Source: Podospora pseudoanserina (taxonomy: Eukaryota; Ascomycota; Sordariomycetes; Sordariales; Podosporaceae). Taken from it: 64,000 nt of DNA. The translations under genes were made by a program, and so were the position numbers. Below, piece by piece: positions 32,738 through 44,869 of this stretch. How positions within the stretch are numbered: the stretch's first letter is position 1; each line of letters starts with the position of its first letter. The notes under the pieces are model-generated. The model had not been told where the DNA came from. It worked only from the letters and a program-made list of their open reading frames with translations, and did not search any database. The stretch spans positions 4,526,001 to 4,590,000 of the forward strand of contig NC_085924.1 of the NCBI RefSeq assembly GCF_035222485.1, written 5' to 3'.

Positions 32738-34416
32738 TCAAGCTGATTTTCGGACATACTCAACGGGACCAGCATATCGGAGTCGACCTCTAACAATATA
32801 ATACACCACGCTGAAGACAACCACGGTCCCATACACAAGAATGCTCCAGTTCATCATCTCTAGTGTTGGTTCTGGCACCGGCGGGAAGAATGTCTGCGTC
32901 AAGATTAGCTTCTACCCACTGATCTATGACTGGTGGCCTCTTACCATGATGAAGGTGAACACCAGAAATGAAACACTGAGCACATTAATGACCAACCCTG
33001 TCCGGCCTAGATCAAAGCTCCGCGGCAGCAGCGGCTCATGTCGAATGCGCTTCACCGCGATGCAGCCACACGAGATGGCATACGACGAAAGCAACGCACC
33101 CACCCCAAGACTGGTGAGGATGTTGAACGCCTATCATCCAAGTCAGTAGTGCCCCCCTCCGACCAGGCCCAGGACACGGGAAAGCTCACCACGGTGCTCC
33201 CTATATTGATCAACGACAACAACACAGCAAACACATACGACGCCCCCAGCGCATTCAACGGCAGCCCTAACCGCGGATGCACCTTGGCAAACCACCCTGA
33301 GAACGGCACGCCCCTGTCCCTCGCAAACGCCCACAGCTGCCGACTGCTCGTCGCAATGTTGTTCACCACCCCGCACGAGGCCATGATTATCATGATACAC
33401 GTCATCGCCGTCACACCGCCGTAACTCCCCACGGCGTTGTAAAATACCTGGATGAACGGCATCATTGTTGGGGTCTGTAGCACACTCTCCAAATCCCCGA
33501 GAACCATGCAATAGGTAACCACCATGACGAACCCTGACACACCGTTAAGAAGTGCTGTGGCTATCATGGCCCGCGGGAGGGATTTACTCGCATCCTGCAG
33601 CTCCTCCGCCATGTGCGTAGCTGAGTCCGGCCCAAGGAGACTGAATATAGGGGAGAGAATCCCCACCAGGCAGGAAAGCCCGGTGTTTCCCCATCCTCCC
33701 CCGTCGGCAAAGGTGAAGAAGACGTCGTGAGCGGGTTGCAGTTTTGGACCCATTGTCCACAGGGGAATCAGCACTGCGAGAAAGCCGGCCGTGTGCAGCA
33801 CAAGAGCGAGAGTTTCCAACAGCGGTAGGGCGCGGTAGAGGAGGGTGTTGAGAACCATGCAGACGGTCAAAATGGCGATGACCAGCAGCGTGAGATGCCA
33901 CCGCTCAGGAACATACGAAGGGTTGTTGAGAATAACCAACCCCTGGATCTGCTGCGCCAGAAGGAAACAAATCGCCGGGTTGCCGACCTGCCAACCTAGC
34001 ACGCTTAACCAACCGACAATGAAACTGAGGAAACGCTGCGAGGATCGGGGGGCGAACTCGCTGACCCAGTGGTACTGTCCTCCTGTTGTGGGCGCCATGG
34101 AGGCCATTTCTGCCATGGTGAGGATGGCGAAGAAGAGACCGAGGAAGGCGCCGAAGTAGACCCAGATCACGCCGCCGGTGCCGCCGTTGACGAGGCCGAA
34201 GACGCTGACGTTGAGTTCTGTTTCCCAGGTTTGCATGAGGACCATGGTGAAGCCGAAGATGGAGAAGAAGCGGAAGTTGCGGTGGAGTTGGGGGGTTTTG
34301 CCCATGCGGTACATGTCGGCTTTATCGAGGGGGGTGCTGCCGTCGGCGATGGTGAGGGGGAGGCCATCGGGAATTTCGCCGGCTTCGCTGTCGGCGGGGG
34401 ATTTGGTGTCGGTCAT
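32738..34416 (-). CDS. Amino-acid/GABA-type permease (APC superfamily)
   Basis: A plasma-membrane or vacuolar transporter of 522 residues. Exons are 34416-33190, 33130-32945 and 32893-32738; introns 33131-33189 (59 bp) and 32894-32944 (51 bp) are GT-AG, and removing them restores an uninterrupted frame. After a hydrophilic N-terminus, the segment LHRNFRFFSIFGFTMVLMQT and FLGLFFAILTMAEMASMAPT with TTGGQYHWV are typical of the fungal GABA/choline-permease branch. About twelve hydrophobic segments follow, and the conserved PLNAL motif is at about residue 395. The C-terminus is cytosolic (RGRLRYAGPVEYVRKSA). The substrate is probably an amino acid, GABA or a related amine; not resolvable by eye. 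Confidence 0.93.
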
Positions 34417-34539
34417 TATGATGGATGAGAGCTAGGTTTACCTGAGGTGTTAGCTGGAGGGAAACATCTGTTGGGATGAGCTGGAGTGCAGGAAGGAGAT
34501 GGTATGATATACGACGGCACACGCAAAGCACCGTGCTGC

Positions 34540-36200
34540 TTCTACTACCGGTAGTTGGAGATAGGCGTGTTACAGTGCAGTCCTCGGATTGATTGAAGTG
34601 CGATCTGTACCACCACTATTCAGCTCTCCGCGAATCAAACTCCTGGCTCAGTGCTGTACATTGCAGCCTGCTGTGTTCCATATGCGGCATGGATGAATAA
34701 TCACAGTGTTGGGCTTTCAATAGTGTCGCCTCGCTGCAATGTATGTGCTCTCGGATTTGATGCTTAGTGGTCGTTCTGCGGCTTTGAGTGGTTCCAAATG
34801 GTTTTGTGTAACAACAGCTTTACCCCAACAACTTCACGCGCCATAGTATTTGGCCATGCCGTGAGAAAGATGCAGAAACTATCGAACTTGCTCCGAGTCA
34901 ACGGAGGCGTCGAGGAGAAACGAGTCACAAGTACCTGTACCCGCGCGGGACTCGAAGTCAGACTTTCAAGGCAAAGGGTGGCGCCAGGTGCTATATTGCT
35001 GGGCTGTCGACTTTGGTAATGCCCTTCCCCATGCTTTTCTTTTGTTCGAACAGGATGCTGCTAGTTGTGAGTAGCTAAAGAACACCCTAAAGCCCAGGTA
35101 GGACCCTCTGAGTTCTTCAACTAACAAACCTCGAGGACATTCCACTAAATCGACCTGTATCCAGGGCATTAGCGGAGACCTCAGCCATCATGCTGTTTAC
35201 GAACAGAAACCTGAGGAATAGGGTGGGCGATGATGAGCCAGTGTGAAAGTATCTTCGTCCGGAAACTGTCTGTTTGCTTCGGACTAACCCAATAACTCTT
35301 CATGATAAGGGTAAGTGACCGTTCAGTATGACAAACGACGGGTTTCATCACAATGCCGACCTCCCACAATTGTGGCATTGGGCGTGGGTTGTGTCAGAAT
35401 AGCCAATTGGGCCCACTGTTGAGGAATTAATATCTTGGTAGTGGGACCTGTGGGTTCGGCCTTTTTCCAGCCACCTGGGCAACTCACCCTCGTGCAACAA
35501 CAGAATTGACAGCTTTTTGGACCCCATATACGATTTGACAGGTTGCCATTCCCGTTTACCTTTTCCTCAAAGAGAATGGTGGTATCTTGGCTCTTGGCGG
35601 TAGCATCAAGAAGCGAGACTTTGGCGGCCTCAGCAAGCTGTTGATCTTGGCAGGGCAGGGCGTGATCAACGACACAGCGGCTGGAGTTAATCTCAATTTG
35701 ATGTTGCTAATGGATCTCTGTGGGAGGGATAATGTGTGCTTCTCAGGGGGAGCATAAGGTTTCACATTGCCATCCAAATCAAGCACCACCAGAGACTTAT
35801 AGCTATGAATATTAACTAACATGTGTAAATGCGAGGGCGGGTGGCTTGCATACTGCCACTTGCAAATACATGCTGGGCACATATACGGGTCCAACAGAGA
35901 TGTGTGGCTGTGCCTCTGATTTCAAGGGCGGAACAGCACCGCGCCTAGACAACGTGCAGGGATAACTAGCAGCACTGCTAAGCAAAATCGGGTGTAGCAC
36001 TGCGATGGGAAGCTCTTTCGACTTTATGACTCCATGATCAGAGAGATGTATAAGATTGCAGTGATTGCCCCAGGATGAAACAGTGTCATTCCCAAGATCA
36101 TTACACCCTCAAGGCACAAGAAGGGCTTCAAAGTCTCAGTCGGCAACCTTTCTTCACAATCGTCCTCTCAACCGATACGTATTGTTTGACAAAAACAAAA
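34540..36200. other. Intergenic, no supported gene
   Basis: This is the shared upstream region of the permease (minus) and the GPI-type gene (plus). I see no recognisable product, RNA or repeat. Confidence 0.5.
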
Positions 36201-36210
36201 GACCATCAAG

Positions 36211-36831
36211 ATGCACACCCCAATCATCATCCTCACCTCTCTCATGGCGCTCACAATCAACGCCCAATCCCACCCCATGATCACACCCGCTCCGGCCCCT
36301 ATAGCCCGCCGCCAGGACAACAGCGTTGATGAAGACGCCGACTGTTTGTCCTCTTTGGGGTATGTGCCTACCTTACTTATTGAGAGCACACTCTTTGCCG
36401 TCAATTGTTTACCTAACTAACCTCTCGCCAGTCACTACGTCTCCTGCCTGAACATAGCCATGTCGCCCGATCCCTGCATGAAGAGCGCCCACATCCACGG
36501 CGACATTGAGTGCGGCTGCAAACAGGCCTCGAGCATCTATGGGTGTTATACCTCATTTTGCACGCCCGGCCCTCGTGCCGCCGACTTCGCCAGTGTTGTC
36601 GATGAGTGTGGTATCCCGTATGGTGGGGCTGCACCTACAGGGAGCCCCGATGATGATGACGATGATGATGATAATGATGATGATGATGGGAATGTTTCGG
36701 ATAACGAGGATGGGCCTACCCGGACAGGAGGGGGTGTTGTTCCTACAGAGACTCCTAGTTCTGCTGAGTCGTTGAAGGCTGGTGTTTGGGGGTTGGTGGC
36801 GATTGGGGCTGTTGTAGGGATGTTGGTTTAG
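36211..36831 (+). CDS. Eight-cysteine GPI-type surface protein with Asp-rich stalk
   Basis: Two exons around the intron 36360-36431 (72 bp, GTATGT...CAG) encode 182 residues. A signal peptide covers about residues 1-18. A KR-like processing site (ARRQ) precedes a compact domain with eight cysteines (DC, SC, PC, EC, GC, GC, FC, EC). The spacing resembles, but does not clearly match, CFEM domains. Then comes a stalk of eight Asp, Asn and four Asp encoded by a GAT microsatellite, a Thr/Ser-rich spacer and a hydrophobic C-terminus (VWGLVAIGAVVGMLV) consistent with a GPI-anchor signal. Likely displayed on the plasma membrane or wall; possible ion or haem binding by analogy only. Confidence 0.78.
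36649..36687 (+). repeat. In-frame GAT/GAC/AAT microsatellite
   Basis: Thirteen consecutive triplets, mostly GAT, code for the poly-Asp stalk of the surface protein and are likely length-variable between strains. Confidence 0.85.
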
Positions 36832-37000
36832 GTGGTGATTTCTAGCGATACCCGGCGTTGAGGAGTTGTGGAAGAAGCTTTGTTTTTAATTGAGTGTAGC
36901 GCACTCCTCTCTTCGTACACACAAACTTCTTGATTCATATTACACACCCAGCGCCAAAGACGCCTTAACAATGGTACAACCCGGGTATCCCCCCTTCACT

Positions 37001-38473
37001 TCACTTCTCAACCCTAAACTCAGTCGTCTTCACAATCCCCCTCAACCCCCCCTCCTCGCCTCTCAAACCTGCAGGCAATATCAAATCCCTCTCATCATCA
37101 CTCCCCTGTCCCTTATCAGCCACCCCAACCCCGCCCTGAACAATCGTCTCTGTCTCCCCCCCACTCGTAATCTTGGTGCTTCTGACCGGGGGTGAGCGGA
37201 CGTACTCCATGTGCAACGCTGTGGCATAATTTCCCCACTTCCCTCTCTTCTCCCCTGTTAAGAGCTCAATAAACTGTCGTTCTTCGAGGTCAAGCTCGGT
37301 GTTTTGTCGGAGGTAAGCGGCTCGAATGCCGTTGATGCTCGTGTCTCGTCCCGGGTGGCGCGAGTGGAGTGGTAATCGATCGAGAGCCTTGCCGGCGCGG
37401 TAGTAGTTTGCTTCGCGGTAGGCGATGGGGGAGAGGCGGAGGAAGCGGCCGAGGAGGGGGCGGAGGGTGGGGGCGCAGGCGGCGATGATGCCTATGTCTA
37501 GTTGAAGACTGTTGAAGTGTTAGCAGATGATGAATAAGGGGATGAAAGGAGGTGGACTCACGAGCCGAAGAAGGGGGCGTAGGGATAGAATGTGCCGTCG
37601 GTGTTGTTGACGTAGGCGATGATGTAGATTCCTTTCGCTATCCCCAGACCAACAGCGCTACCACTCCGTCAGTTCCTAGAGCTGTGACATAGAGGATGGA
37701 GGATAGCTTACAAGTACCCGCCACTCAGAATAGCAATCAAATAAATCCGAAGCCTCCTCTGCAGCTGCAGGCTCCAAATGAGTGGAACCGGCAGCGTGGC
37801 AAATGACAGGTCGGTAAAGATGTTGCATGCCGTGTTAAACAGTCCGAAATTCCTATACATGACCTTTCCATAACACTTCGGCTTGATGTCCGGATTCCAC
37901 TGTCCTGAAACCGGTTGACATCTCGTCATGAAGGTGATGAAGGCGAACAATGTGTAGAAGACGGTGAAGGTGATCAGGCCCCAGAGTATCCATTTGTACC
38001 ACTTTCCCCTGCTGAGGCGTAACAGCGAGAGGGCGATTGAGATTTTGAGGAAGCCAAAAGCAAAGGAAGCTTCAATGACGGATTGGAAGAACTGAGCTTC
38101 GAGTAGGATCTTCCACCTGTCTCGTGGGATGGTGTCGGTGTGTTGGCCGTAGCCATTGTGGCAGCCTACTATCCAGGCGGCGAGACCTCCTATGCCGCAG
38201 AGCTGTGCTTGTCAGCCTCTGTCAAAAAGAGGACAGAAGAAAAGAAGGGGCTATAGCACCTACCACGGCCAACACCATAAAGATATCATCCTTCCCAAAC
38301 GACCTCACCACGATCGCCCTTGTGTAGAACCGGACGAGCGCCGTGCAGAAAGCGAGACTCCAAATGACGCAGACGACAGCGATAAATACGTTCGAGTTAC
38401 TCTCTGCGGCGCGGATGGGGTCGATCTTTTGCCCTGTGATGGTGACCTCTGCGTCGTCGTCCGACGATGACAT
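37001..38473 (-). CDS. PTH11-like receptor (fungal rhodopsin domain, 7 TM)
   Basis: Four exons (38473-38264, 38202-37712, 37657-37562, 37508-37001) with three short GT-AG introns of 61, 54 and 53 bp give 434 residues, all phases consistent. Seven hydrophobic segments start at NVFIAVVCVIWSLAFCTALV. The conserved DDIFMVLA after the first loop and LRLSRGKWYKWILW are typical of the fungal rhodopsin domain shared by PTH11-class G-protein-coupled receptor-like proteins. The long C-terminal tail carries polar Ser/Thr/Gly-rich sequence. The first extracellular cysteine motif of CFEM-PTH11 proteins is absent. Likely a plasma-membrane sensor of surface or nutrient cues; the ligand is unknown. Confidence 0.9.
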
Positions 38474-38479
38474 GACGAT

Positions 38480-41290
38480 GGTCGCAGTTGAGATGAACGG
38501 TGATGATAGTCCTTTATGGCGACGTCGTGTGCCAGGCGAAGCTAAAGCCTTGCAGCAGAAGCATCACCTCGATGCAGCGCTGGCAAGAGACGGGGCGATG
38601 ACACCAAACGATGCCAGGGTCCCAGAAATCCAAGACAGGGGAAAAGGAAAGAAACGCAAGCAGGGGAAAAGGCTGGGGTTGACCGACTGTTAATGCTATG
38701 GAAGAGCGGCCCTCGGTTGGGGTACCGACCAAGCGACGGCAGGCCACCCAAACGAAAGTCCATTCATCCATCCGCTCCCATACTGTCTCGACACCATCTC
38801 GCTGCTTGTTTTCCTCTTGTTGGTTGGGCATCGGAAAGCTTTGCATGCGTCTTCACGTCGGGCCCATTTTCGGCACTGCTCCGCAATAAATTCTAGATTG
38901 GAAATCTGGGGAAACACAACGTTGACGGTTGCTTGATGGAGTCGTGCATTGGAAGAGGGGGCACCATTTGACCAGTCAGTGGTCTTGGTACCGCTCACTC
39001 TCCGATCCCCTGCCCGATTCGTGTGGAAATATCAATCAAGCAATCATTAAACAACTTTCAAGCTATCTTGGCGGTCTTCAAATGGCAAACTCTTGGTCGG
39101 GAATGTGCCGGCACTGGCATCTCCTCTTTGGCTTGTCCAATGAATGGGGGTGGAGGGGGTGTGTTTTGGCTAAAGTCAACAGGTGTTTGCCCCCCTTTTT
39201 GGCTGTCCCAGCTCGTGCAAAGTTCGCAGTGCAAAAGGTACGGCCTCCGCCATGATTGCATTCTGGATATCAGTTTCATTCTTTAGAAAATACACTGATT
39301 CAAGGTACCGGACCTACGTACTGACATCAGCGTGCGTTCTTCGCGTCGTATGTTTGAACAGGGCATATGCCAGCACCTTACTGCTTTCTGGTTTGTATTA
39401 GCAGTCTGCCTAGGTTCCTGTGCACCATTTGTCTCTTGAAATTCCGAGTGCTGACTGTACATGTACCCAGCCCAATCAGCCAGCTTGCAAGCTGCCCAAT
39501 TTGAACACGGCGGAGGAGGTTGGAGCTATGACCATTTCTTGGGTGGTAAAGTGCCGTGAATTACTACCGTCGCACTGAACCAAACATAGGCCCAAAGTTC
39601 CGGATCTCGGATAGAGACGATATAGAGAGGTGACTGGACAAGTCTGACGTGCAAATGCCGTCTGACACTGTGACCTCAGCAGGGGCTTGAGCGCGAGTGT
39701 GTGTCTCTGTTCCACCTACGAACTAACTCAAACTCGTTCACCTTCCTGCAAGCACCTGAGAGGGCGGATGGAGAGCCTGATTTGCCAAAATGAGTAAGAT
39801 CTTTCTGCTAAAAGATGTCAAACTGCATTCGTTGCTGTGGGGCATCCCAATTCTCAAAAAGATGTATCTCTTCAGAACACCCTTACCTATCTATTGACAT
39901 TTTCGGCCTCGACTTCAAGAAATGAGAGGCTCCTCTGAATCTGAGAACTGCTTTTTGATCAAAGGCTCTTTCCGAGTTCCACCCATCGTGGATCAGTAGT
40001 TTTATAGCACTGGTAAATTCAAAGGAACTAGCTCAGAGCCGATCATGGGGTCGTGAATATCAACCCACTGTCTCTTCATCGATATCCCTGGGAACCTCCC
40101 AGACACTCGCGTATGATATTTGCTGCAAAAATGGCAGATTCGATTTGTTCAGTTTTTACTCCACTCACTCGGAAGACGATATGAAATATCATCTTCTTCG
40201 GAATAACTGCTGTGCTCTTTTGAACCTGAACTCTGAACACTCACAGTGGTGACTCAAAGCAAGACCACCCGCCTACCGCGTTTTCTTACAGCCAACACGC
40301 GCAGCCCAACACAAAGCCCTACTTACCCCCTATTCCGCGGCCTATAGAACCTTCACAGTGAGTGCCCTCTTTTCGTGCATGAGTGACTCTGGCACTCAAA
40401 AGCACCACTTTCGCGGCCAAGAGGGCGACAACTACACCCTCGAGACAAGAGCCCGCGGAACTATTCACGCCGAAGCCTGTATCGGAGTCTCTTCCAGATC
40501 CGGGCGTGAGCGGTATGACGCCCAAGGGCGCGGAGTCACAGGCGGGTCTCCACACGAGACTGAGACAGAACACACAGTCGGCAGAGGTCTTCAGCCAGAA
40601 GAAGCAGTAGGAGATATTGAGTGCTGAGTGGACGGTTTTCATCAAGAAATAGAGTTCAAGGGGCAGAGGGGGGACAACATGAGCTTTCACGGTCGATAAT
40701 ATCGAACTGCAGGTAGCCAACTGGCTCTCAAAAGCGACAACACTCAGTGCGTAGAACTTTCTTACGCCTATCGGCAACTCACTCCATAGATAAGAATCCA
40801 TTATCAATCTTCTTTAGAGCAGCCATATCGTCTTATCACCTGGTGGAAATATTCTACTGGTTTCCTTGCCTTGACCTGCTTATTTGTCAAAGACTCTTCT
40901 TGTAGAACAATGCTCCCACAGGATCCACCCTTGACTGCTCTCACCCGGCAAGATATCAGTTAAAGTTCCCGAATAATAGATGAGAAAACTCTTTCAGGAC
41001 TCTCGTCGGTCCCCGCTTCTCGTATTATGGTGGGCTACGCGCTCTTCTTCTTTCCGACCTTTCTTTCACTTCGGCTCTACGGAAGAAACCCTCTCCATCT
41101 TTCTCCCTCCCAAATAATCACATCACTCTCCTCCATAATCCCCAAAAGACCGTGACCTCATCACATCATTGCTTTCTCTATATCTTAGTAAGTTCCTACC
41201 CTCACGCAGGACAACCAATCTAATGGTATAATCAAAGTTAACACCTCCTGAAAGGTAGAAGGGGTAATCACGTCACCCGCCAGAGAAACA
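38480..41290. other. Long gene-poor stretch with one ambiguous 163-codon frame
   Basis: No gene is convincingly supported. A minus-strand frame at 40319-40807 is open for 162 residues. The opposite strand there reads as a hydrophilic protein (RLRQNTQSAEVFSQKKQ, ILSAEWTVFIKK, AFTVDNIELQVANWLSKATT) interrupted by four stops that would be sense after single C-to-T reversals. I cannot decide which, if either, was ever coding. Confidence 0.4.
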
Positions 41291-41296
41291 CAAGCA

Positions 41297-41644
41297 ATGG
41301 GGAACTGGCTCTGTAAACCGCCTCTTCCAGAAACGGGAGTCCATTACGAGTACCACGAGAGTTTATCCGAGTTCGGTAGCGACCTGTCCCTCCCACGAGG
41401 CCAGCCCGAGTCACACTGAGCAACATTGCGCTTGACGCAATGTCCAAGTTCCCAAGCAATGTGACCCGCCGCCAGGGTAGAAGACCGGTTGAACGTAGAC
41501 CCGCCGAAGGGTTGACGGAAACAACGACAGTCAAAACAATGACAACCTTGACTAATGGACAGGTTGTGACGACTACAGAGACGACGACTGTGACTATTGA
41601 GCGAGGAGAAAGGGTTCGGAGGTTCGGGAGATGGGGGAGGACAT
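41297..41644 (+). pseudogene. Orphan ORF with MGNWLC start, apparent frameshift
   Basis: ATG 41297 begins MGNWLCKPPLPETG, a possible N-myristoyl/palmitoyl membrane anchor, and HYEYHESLSEFGSDLSL follows. After about 33 residues the frame would have to shift by one at CTCCCACGAG (about 41392-41400) to continue into a Thr-rich ending (TETTTVKTMTTLTNGQVV) and the stop at 41644. In the first frame it stops at about 41417. No family recognised; could be a broken gene or two chance frames. Confidence 0.3.
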
Positions 41645-42135
41645 AGATAGGTGGGATACTACGATAAGAAATGAGTGCACATAATTCACTGGCCTCCACA
41701 ATATATAGAGCACTGGTTCACTACGCCGATCTACCAGTCTCAGATAAACTGAAAAAGGTCACCCTCGTCTCGAAACTTCAAAGTTCCAGATTTCCCCGGG
41801 ACCGTGTGAATCATGAATAGCCACAACCTGGGCTAGCCTGTACCTGGTGAATTCGACTACTTCGAATAATGGTGAGTTCACCACTCCCCGAGTAATGAAT
41901 GCGGCCATCAGAAGATCTCTTCATGCTCCCGAAGCCCAGGCAAGTTGCCTCACTGAATGCATTCATTGTACGGTAAGTGCCTATTTAACAGGTCTTGTTG
42001 AGGTTTTTTGTCTCCCTTCCTGTAAAACAACAAACTGTCAGTCTGGACCCCGTTCCTGCCTCGAGCTGAGCCTCTTCACCAAACAGCAGTCTTAGATGTG
42101 AGCCTCAAACGACTCCCATCGCCATTAAGCACCAT

Positions 42136-42474
42136 ATGCAACGGCAACTTGCTTCGGGACAGGGCCAGCACCCCAGGCTTCCAACAGACGACCCTCTGTC
42201 AACAACCGCCACAGGTGAAACACCCACAGCTCTCACAAAAACCGCGATCAAAAGCATCACTCCAGCTGCGATCAAGGAACTGGAAACCGCAGCCTCGAGT
42301 AAGCCAACGCTCGAGTTAGACGAGGCTCAATCTGCCAGCCTGGGCACACTCGGCATAAACGCAGAAGCAGTGTGGTTATTTGAACAAGCGAGAGGGTTGT
42401 CAGGTTTGATGCTGTTAGTGGGTATGACAAGGGTAGTGGGAGAGATGGGAGACTTTGAGGGGATGAACAGCTAG
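42136..42474 (+). CDS. Hypothetical small protein
   Basis: ATG-initiated frame of 112 residues with Ala/Thr-rich, helix-prone content (ALTKTAIKSITPAAIKELE) and a hydrophobic segment near the end (GLSGLMLLVGMTRVV). Codon choice looks coding, but no domain is recognised and upstream exons are possible (a GTAAGT lies at 41972). Confidence 0.35.
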   Translation: MQRQLASGQGQHPRLPTDDPLSTTATGETPTALTKTAIKSITPAAIKELETAASSKPTLELDEAQSASLGTLGINAEAVWLFEQARGLSGLMLLVGMTRVVGEMGDFEGMNS

Positions 42475-43002
42475 ATGTGGGGGACTGGCTATCGTGGGAG
42501 ATTTGAGAACGCGCGGTTTTGGCGCTTAGGTTTAGACATCAGGGTATTTGCGGGCAACGGTAGCAACGATACAGGACGGTCGACGGTAGATCTTGGGCAT
42601 CATTAGAGGCAGGTTAGGGTTGTGGGAAACAGACCGGGGGCAGAGACAAACAATCTAACAGGGCACCTGAGGTACCTATCTAAGCTCAAGCAACGTGCCC
42701 GCTTCTAGGCGGTACCAGCTCTTCCCAACGCCAAGGTCAGAGCAAGAGATAGCCTTATAATGAATACCTACTGAACTGCTCACACGCCCTGCTCCAAGTG
42801 AATCCCAACATCAGCGTGGACCAACCTACCAATATGAGGCCCCGAACACCAGACCCGCCTGCCGACGTTGCTCCATGTTAGATTCACTTACAACCGGCGC
42901 AAATTCCAACCCCCATGATAAAAGCCAACCCTTCACCACGACGGAAGCACACTTGTAAACCACCCGCCTTCCCACTCCACTCACACACCCCTCTTCCCAT
43001 CC

Positions 43003-44024
43003 ATGATCCATCATTCACCCCCTCCAACAGCAACCACACTCCTCGAGTCAAACACATATCACCAAGAACGCCAAAGAAAACAAGAATTCCTCACAGGTAG
43101 GTCCTCGTCCCCATCGCTATACCTCTATTGATATACCTCTGCTAACAACCACAACAAGAAGACATGATAACCCTCTTCAAAGAATCCGGCCCGAGGCTCG
43201 ACGAGAACGGCAACATGCGTAGCTACCTCAAACGCCAACGTTGGAGAAGTCTGGGAGTTTGGTTGAAACATATCGTTGATCCTGGCGTGGGATTTCTCGT
43301 CTTGTGTGACTCACAGCACAGTCTGCATCCAGTGACGAGGAAGACGAAGAGTAAGACGAAGATCTGCCTTGGTACTTCGATGTTTATTCCAGTAGCCTGG
43401 TAGCCAAGTTTCAGTTGCACCCATTCGATTTAAGTATGTCTAACTTGGTCTCCGTTGCTTTGCAAGGGACTGGAGGATCCAGTATAACCACCCTGGAAAA
43501 TCTGGTTAATATCCGCAACCCGCCAAACCGGGACGAGCTCATTCGGCTTATCCATCGGAACCGAAGGCAACTAAGAAAATCGGTCGAACCACCGGCAATC
43601 TTATCGGACGATCTAAATTATGAGCACCTGCAAGATACGGCCATCTTGGTTCACGGTGAGGGAAAAAAAGCGGAACAAGGCGACTCTGGAATCGATGAAT
43701 TAGAAGACGCAGCCTCCAACAGTCTTTTTCTTGATAATCAAGCTGTGGCCCTTGGAATGATAGCGAACGTGCCAGACAAAACAAAAGCCACGTTGGAACT
43801 TCAAGCACAGGAACAGCGGACCTCGATAGGACAGAATATGGGCCGGGTATTACGGTCAAGTCAAGGTCTATGGGTACTTTCCAGTAAGTGGACAACCTAC
43901 CTTTGTGCTGCACAACGGGAGGTTTCACATACTGAATTTCTATTTAGGCGTTATGGCTATGGCTATCGCGGTTATGTGTGCTAGAGCTTTCCTTGTTCCC
44001 AATTATGAAGATCAATACAAATAG
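43003..44024 (+). CDS. Orphan protein with C-terminal membrane anchor (multi-exon model)
   Basis: Exon 1 from ATG 43003 joins exon 2 at 43159 across a good intron (43097-43158, with CTGCTAAC branch site). Exon 3 carries HPFDLSMSNLVSVALQG through QGLWVLSS, and after a second good intron (43884-43947, GTAAGT...TAG) the last exon adds VMAMAIAVMCARAFLVP and the stop at 44022-44024. Exons 2 and 3 can be fused in frame by a possible 53-bp intron (43351-43403), which is less certain; otherwise exon 2 ends at 43403 and the 3' part is a separate gene. The C-terminus forms a single hydrophobic helix, so a tail-anchored protein is likely. No family recognised. Confidence 0.5.
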
Positions 44025-44029
44025 AAGAT

Positions 44030-44862
44030 CACAACGAACCACACCGCCAGCTGTTTCGCTGCGCCCTCCCGTCCAGCTGACAAAACGCCAACGACCCGAC
44101 TGCCACATAGGCACGCCCTTCAGGTTTACGAACTTTGCCGGTCCCTTCAAGGACGTAAAAACCCCATGGCACATCCCCCCTTGAACTCACAGTCTTCCGT
44201 GTCCATATTTGAGGAAGAACACAAACCACAAACTCAGCTGTTTCTTCCCTGCATTCCACACTCAGCTTGTCACCCAAATCACCCAACCATCTTTCTACCT
44301 AACTTACCAACAGCTTCAGCAATCCCCAAAATATTCGCCGGCCTCTCCTCAGCGCAACAATAGCTCAGCCTTCAAACGGCTATCCAACGCGCCTTTGAAA
44401 TCACTCATACTCGCCACCAGCACATCACTCACCCACTCAGCGCCTTTACCAGAATGTACCTCTTGAATTTCTGCAGCCCTCCCCGGAAAGCCTCATGTTC
44501 GTGGACGGCACCGTCCATCGACCTATTTTTTCCCGTGGCTTTATCGAGGCTGGGGGAAGAACTCAGTTTTTTCATAGCGGTGGTGCGTGTGCACGCAGTC
44601 TCTCCAGGCGATGGAGTAGCTGGCAAAGTCGGATTTATCGGTGGGGGGGTGCTTGGTGGCAGGTGCTGTTGAAGCCGCGGCTGAAGGCGTTATGGGCTGA
44701 GGGATATGGGCGAGGCTTCGGTTGCGAAGGGGTTGTCCTGAATAAGGTAGAAGGCATGAGGGGGTGGTTGGATATAGTGCTTACTTGACCTGTTAGGAAG
44801 TTTGGTGTTGGGATCAGTGACAAGGGAATCTCGGTATATATTGGAGGGCTGGTGGGTGCCAT
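44030..44862 (-). pseudogene. Hemerythrin (HHE) domain protein, pseudogene with several frameshifts
   Basis: Minus-strand pieces in successive frames match the fungal HHE-protein layout. MAPTSPPIYTEIPLSLIPTP is followed by an intron (GTAAGC...CAG), then DNPFATEASPIS, HNAFSRGFNSTCHQAP and DFASYSIAWRDCVHTHHRYE. The series continues with KTEFFP, SLDKATGKNRSMDG, and AVHEHEAFRGGLQKFKRYI. The HHxxE...FFP and HEAFxGGL motifs are the iron-ligand segments of hemerythrin-like domains. At least three single-base shifts are needed, two within runs of C (44552-44556 and about 44640). A decayed C-terminal half (MWQSGRWRFVSW near 44100) follows. An intact relative would bind a di-iron centre; this copy cannot make it as read. 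Confidence 0.72.
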
Positions 44863-44869
44863 GACGACT

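Noticed and set aside
34069-34428. 119-residue acidic plus-strand frame
   Set aside because: Antisense of the permease N-terminus; composition is that of a shadow frame.
36649-36687. Possible CRISPR-like or satellite array
   Set aside because: It is a simple in-frame triplet microsatellite coding for Asp; no spacers exist, and the genome is eukaryotic.
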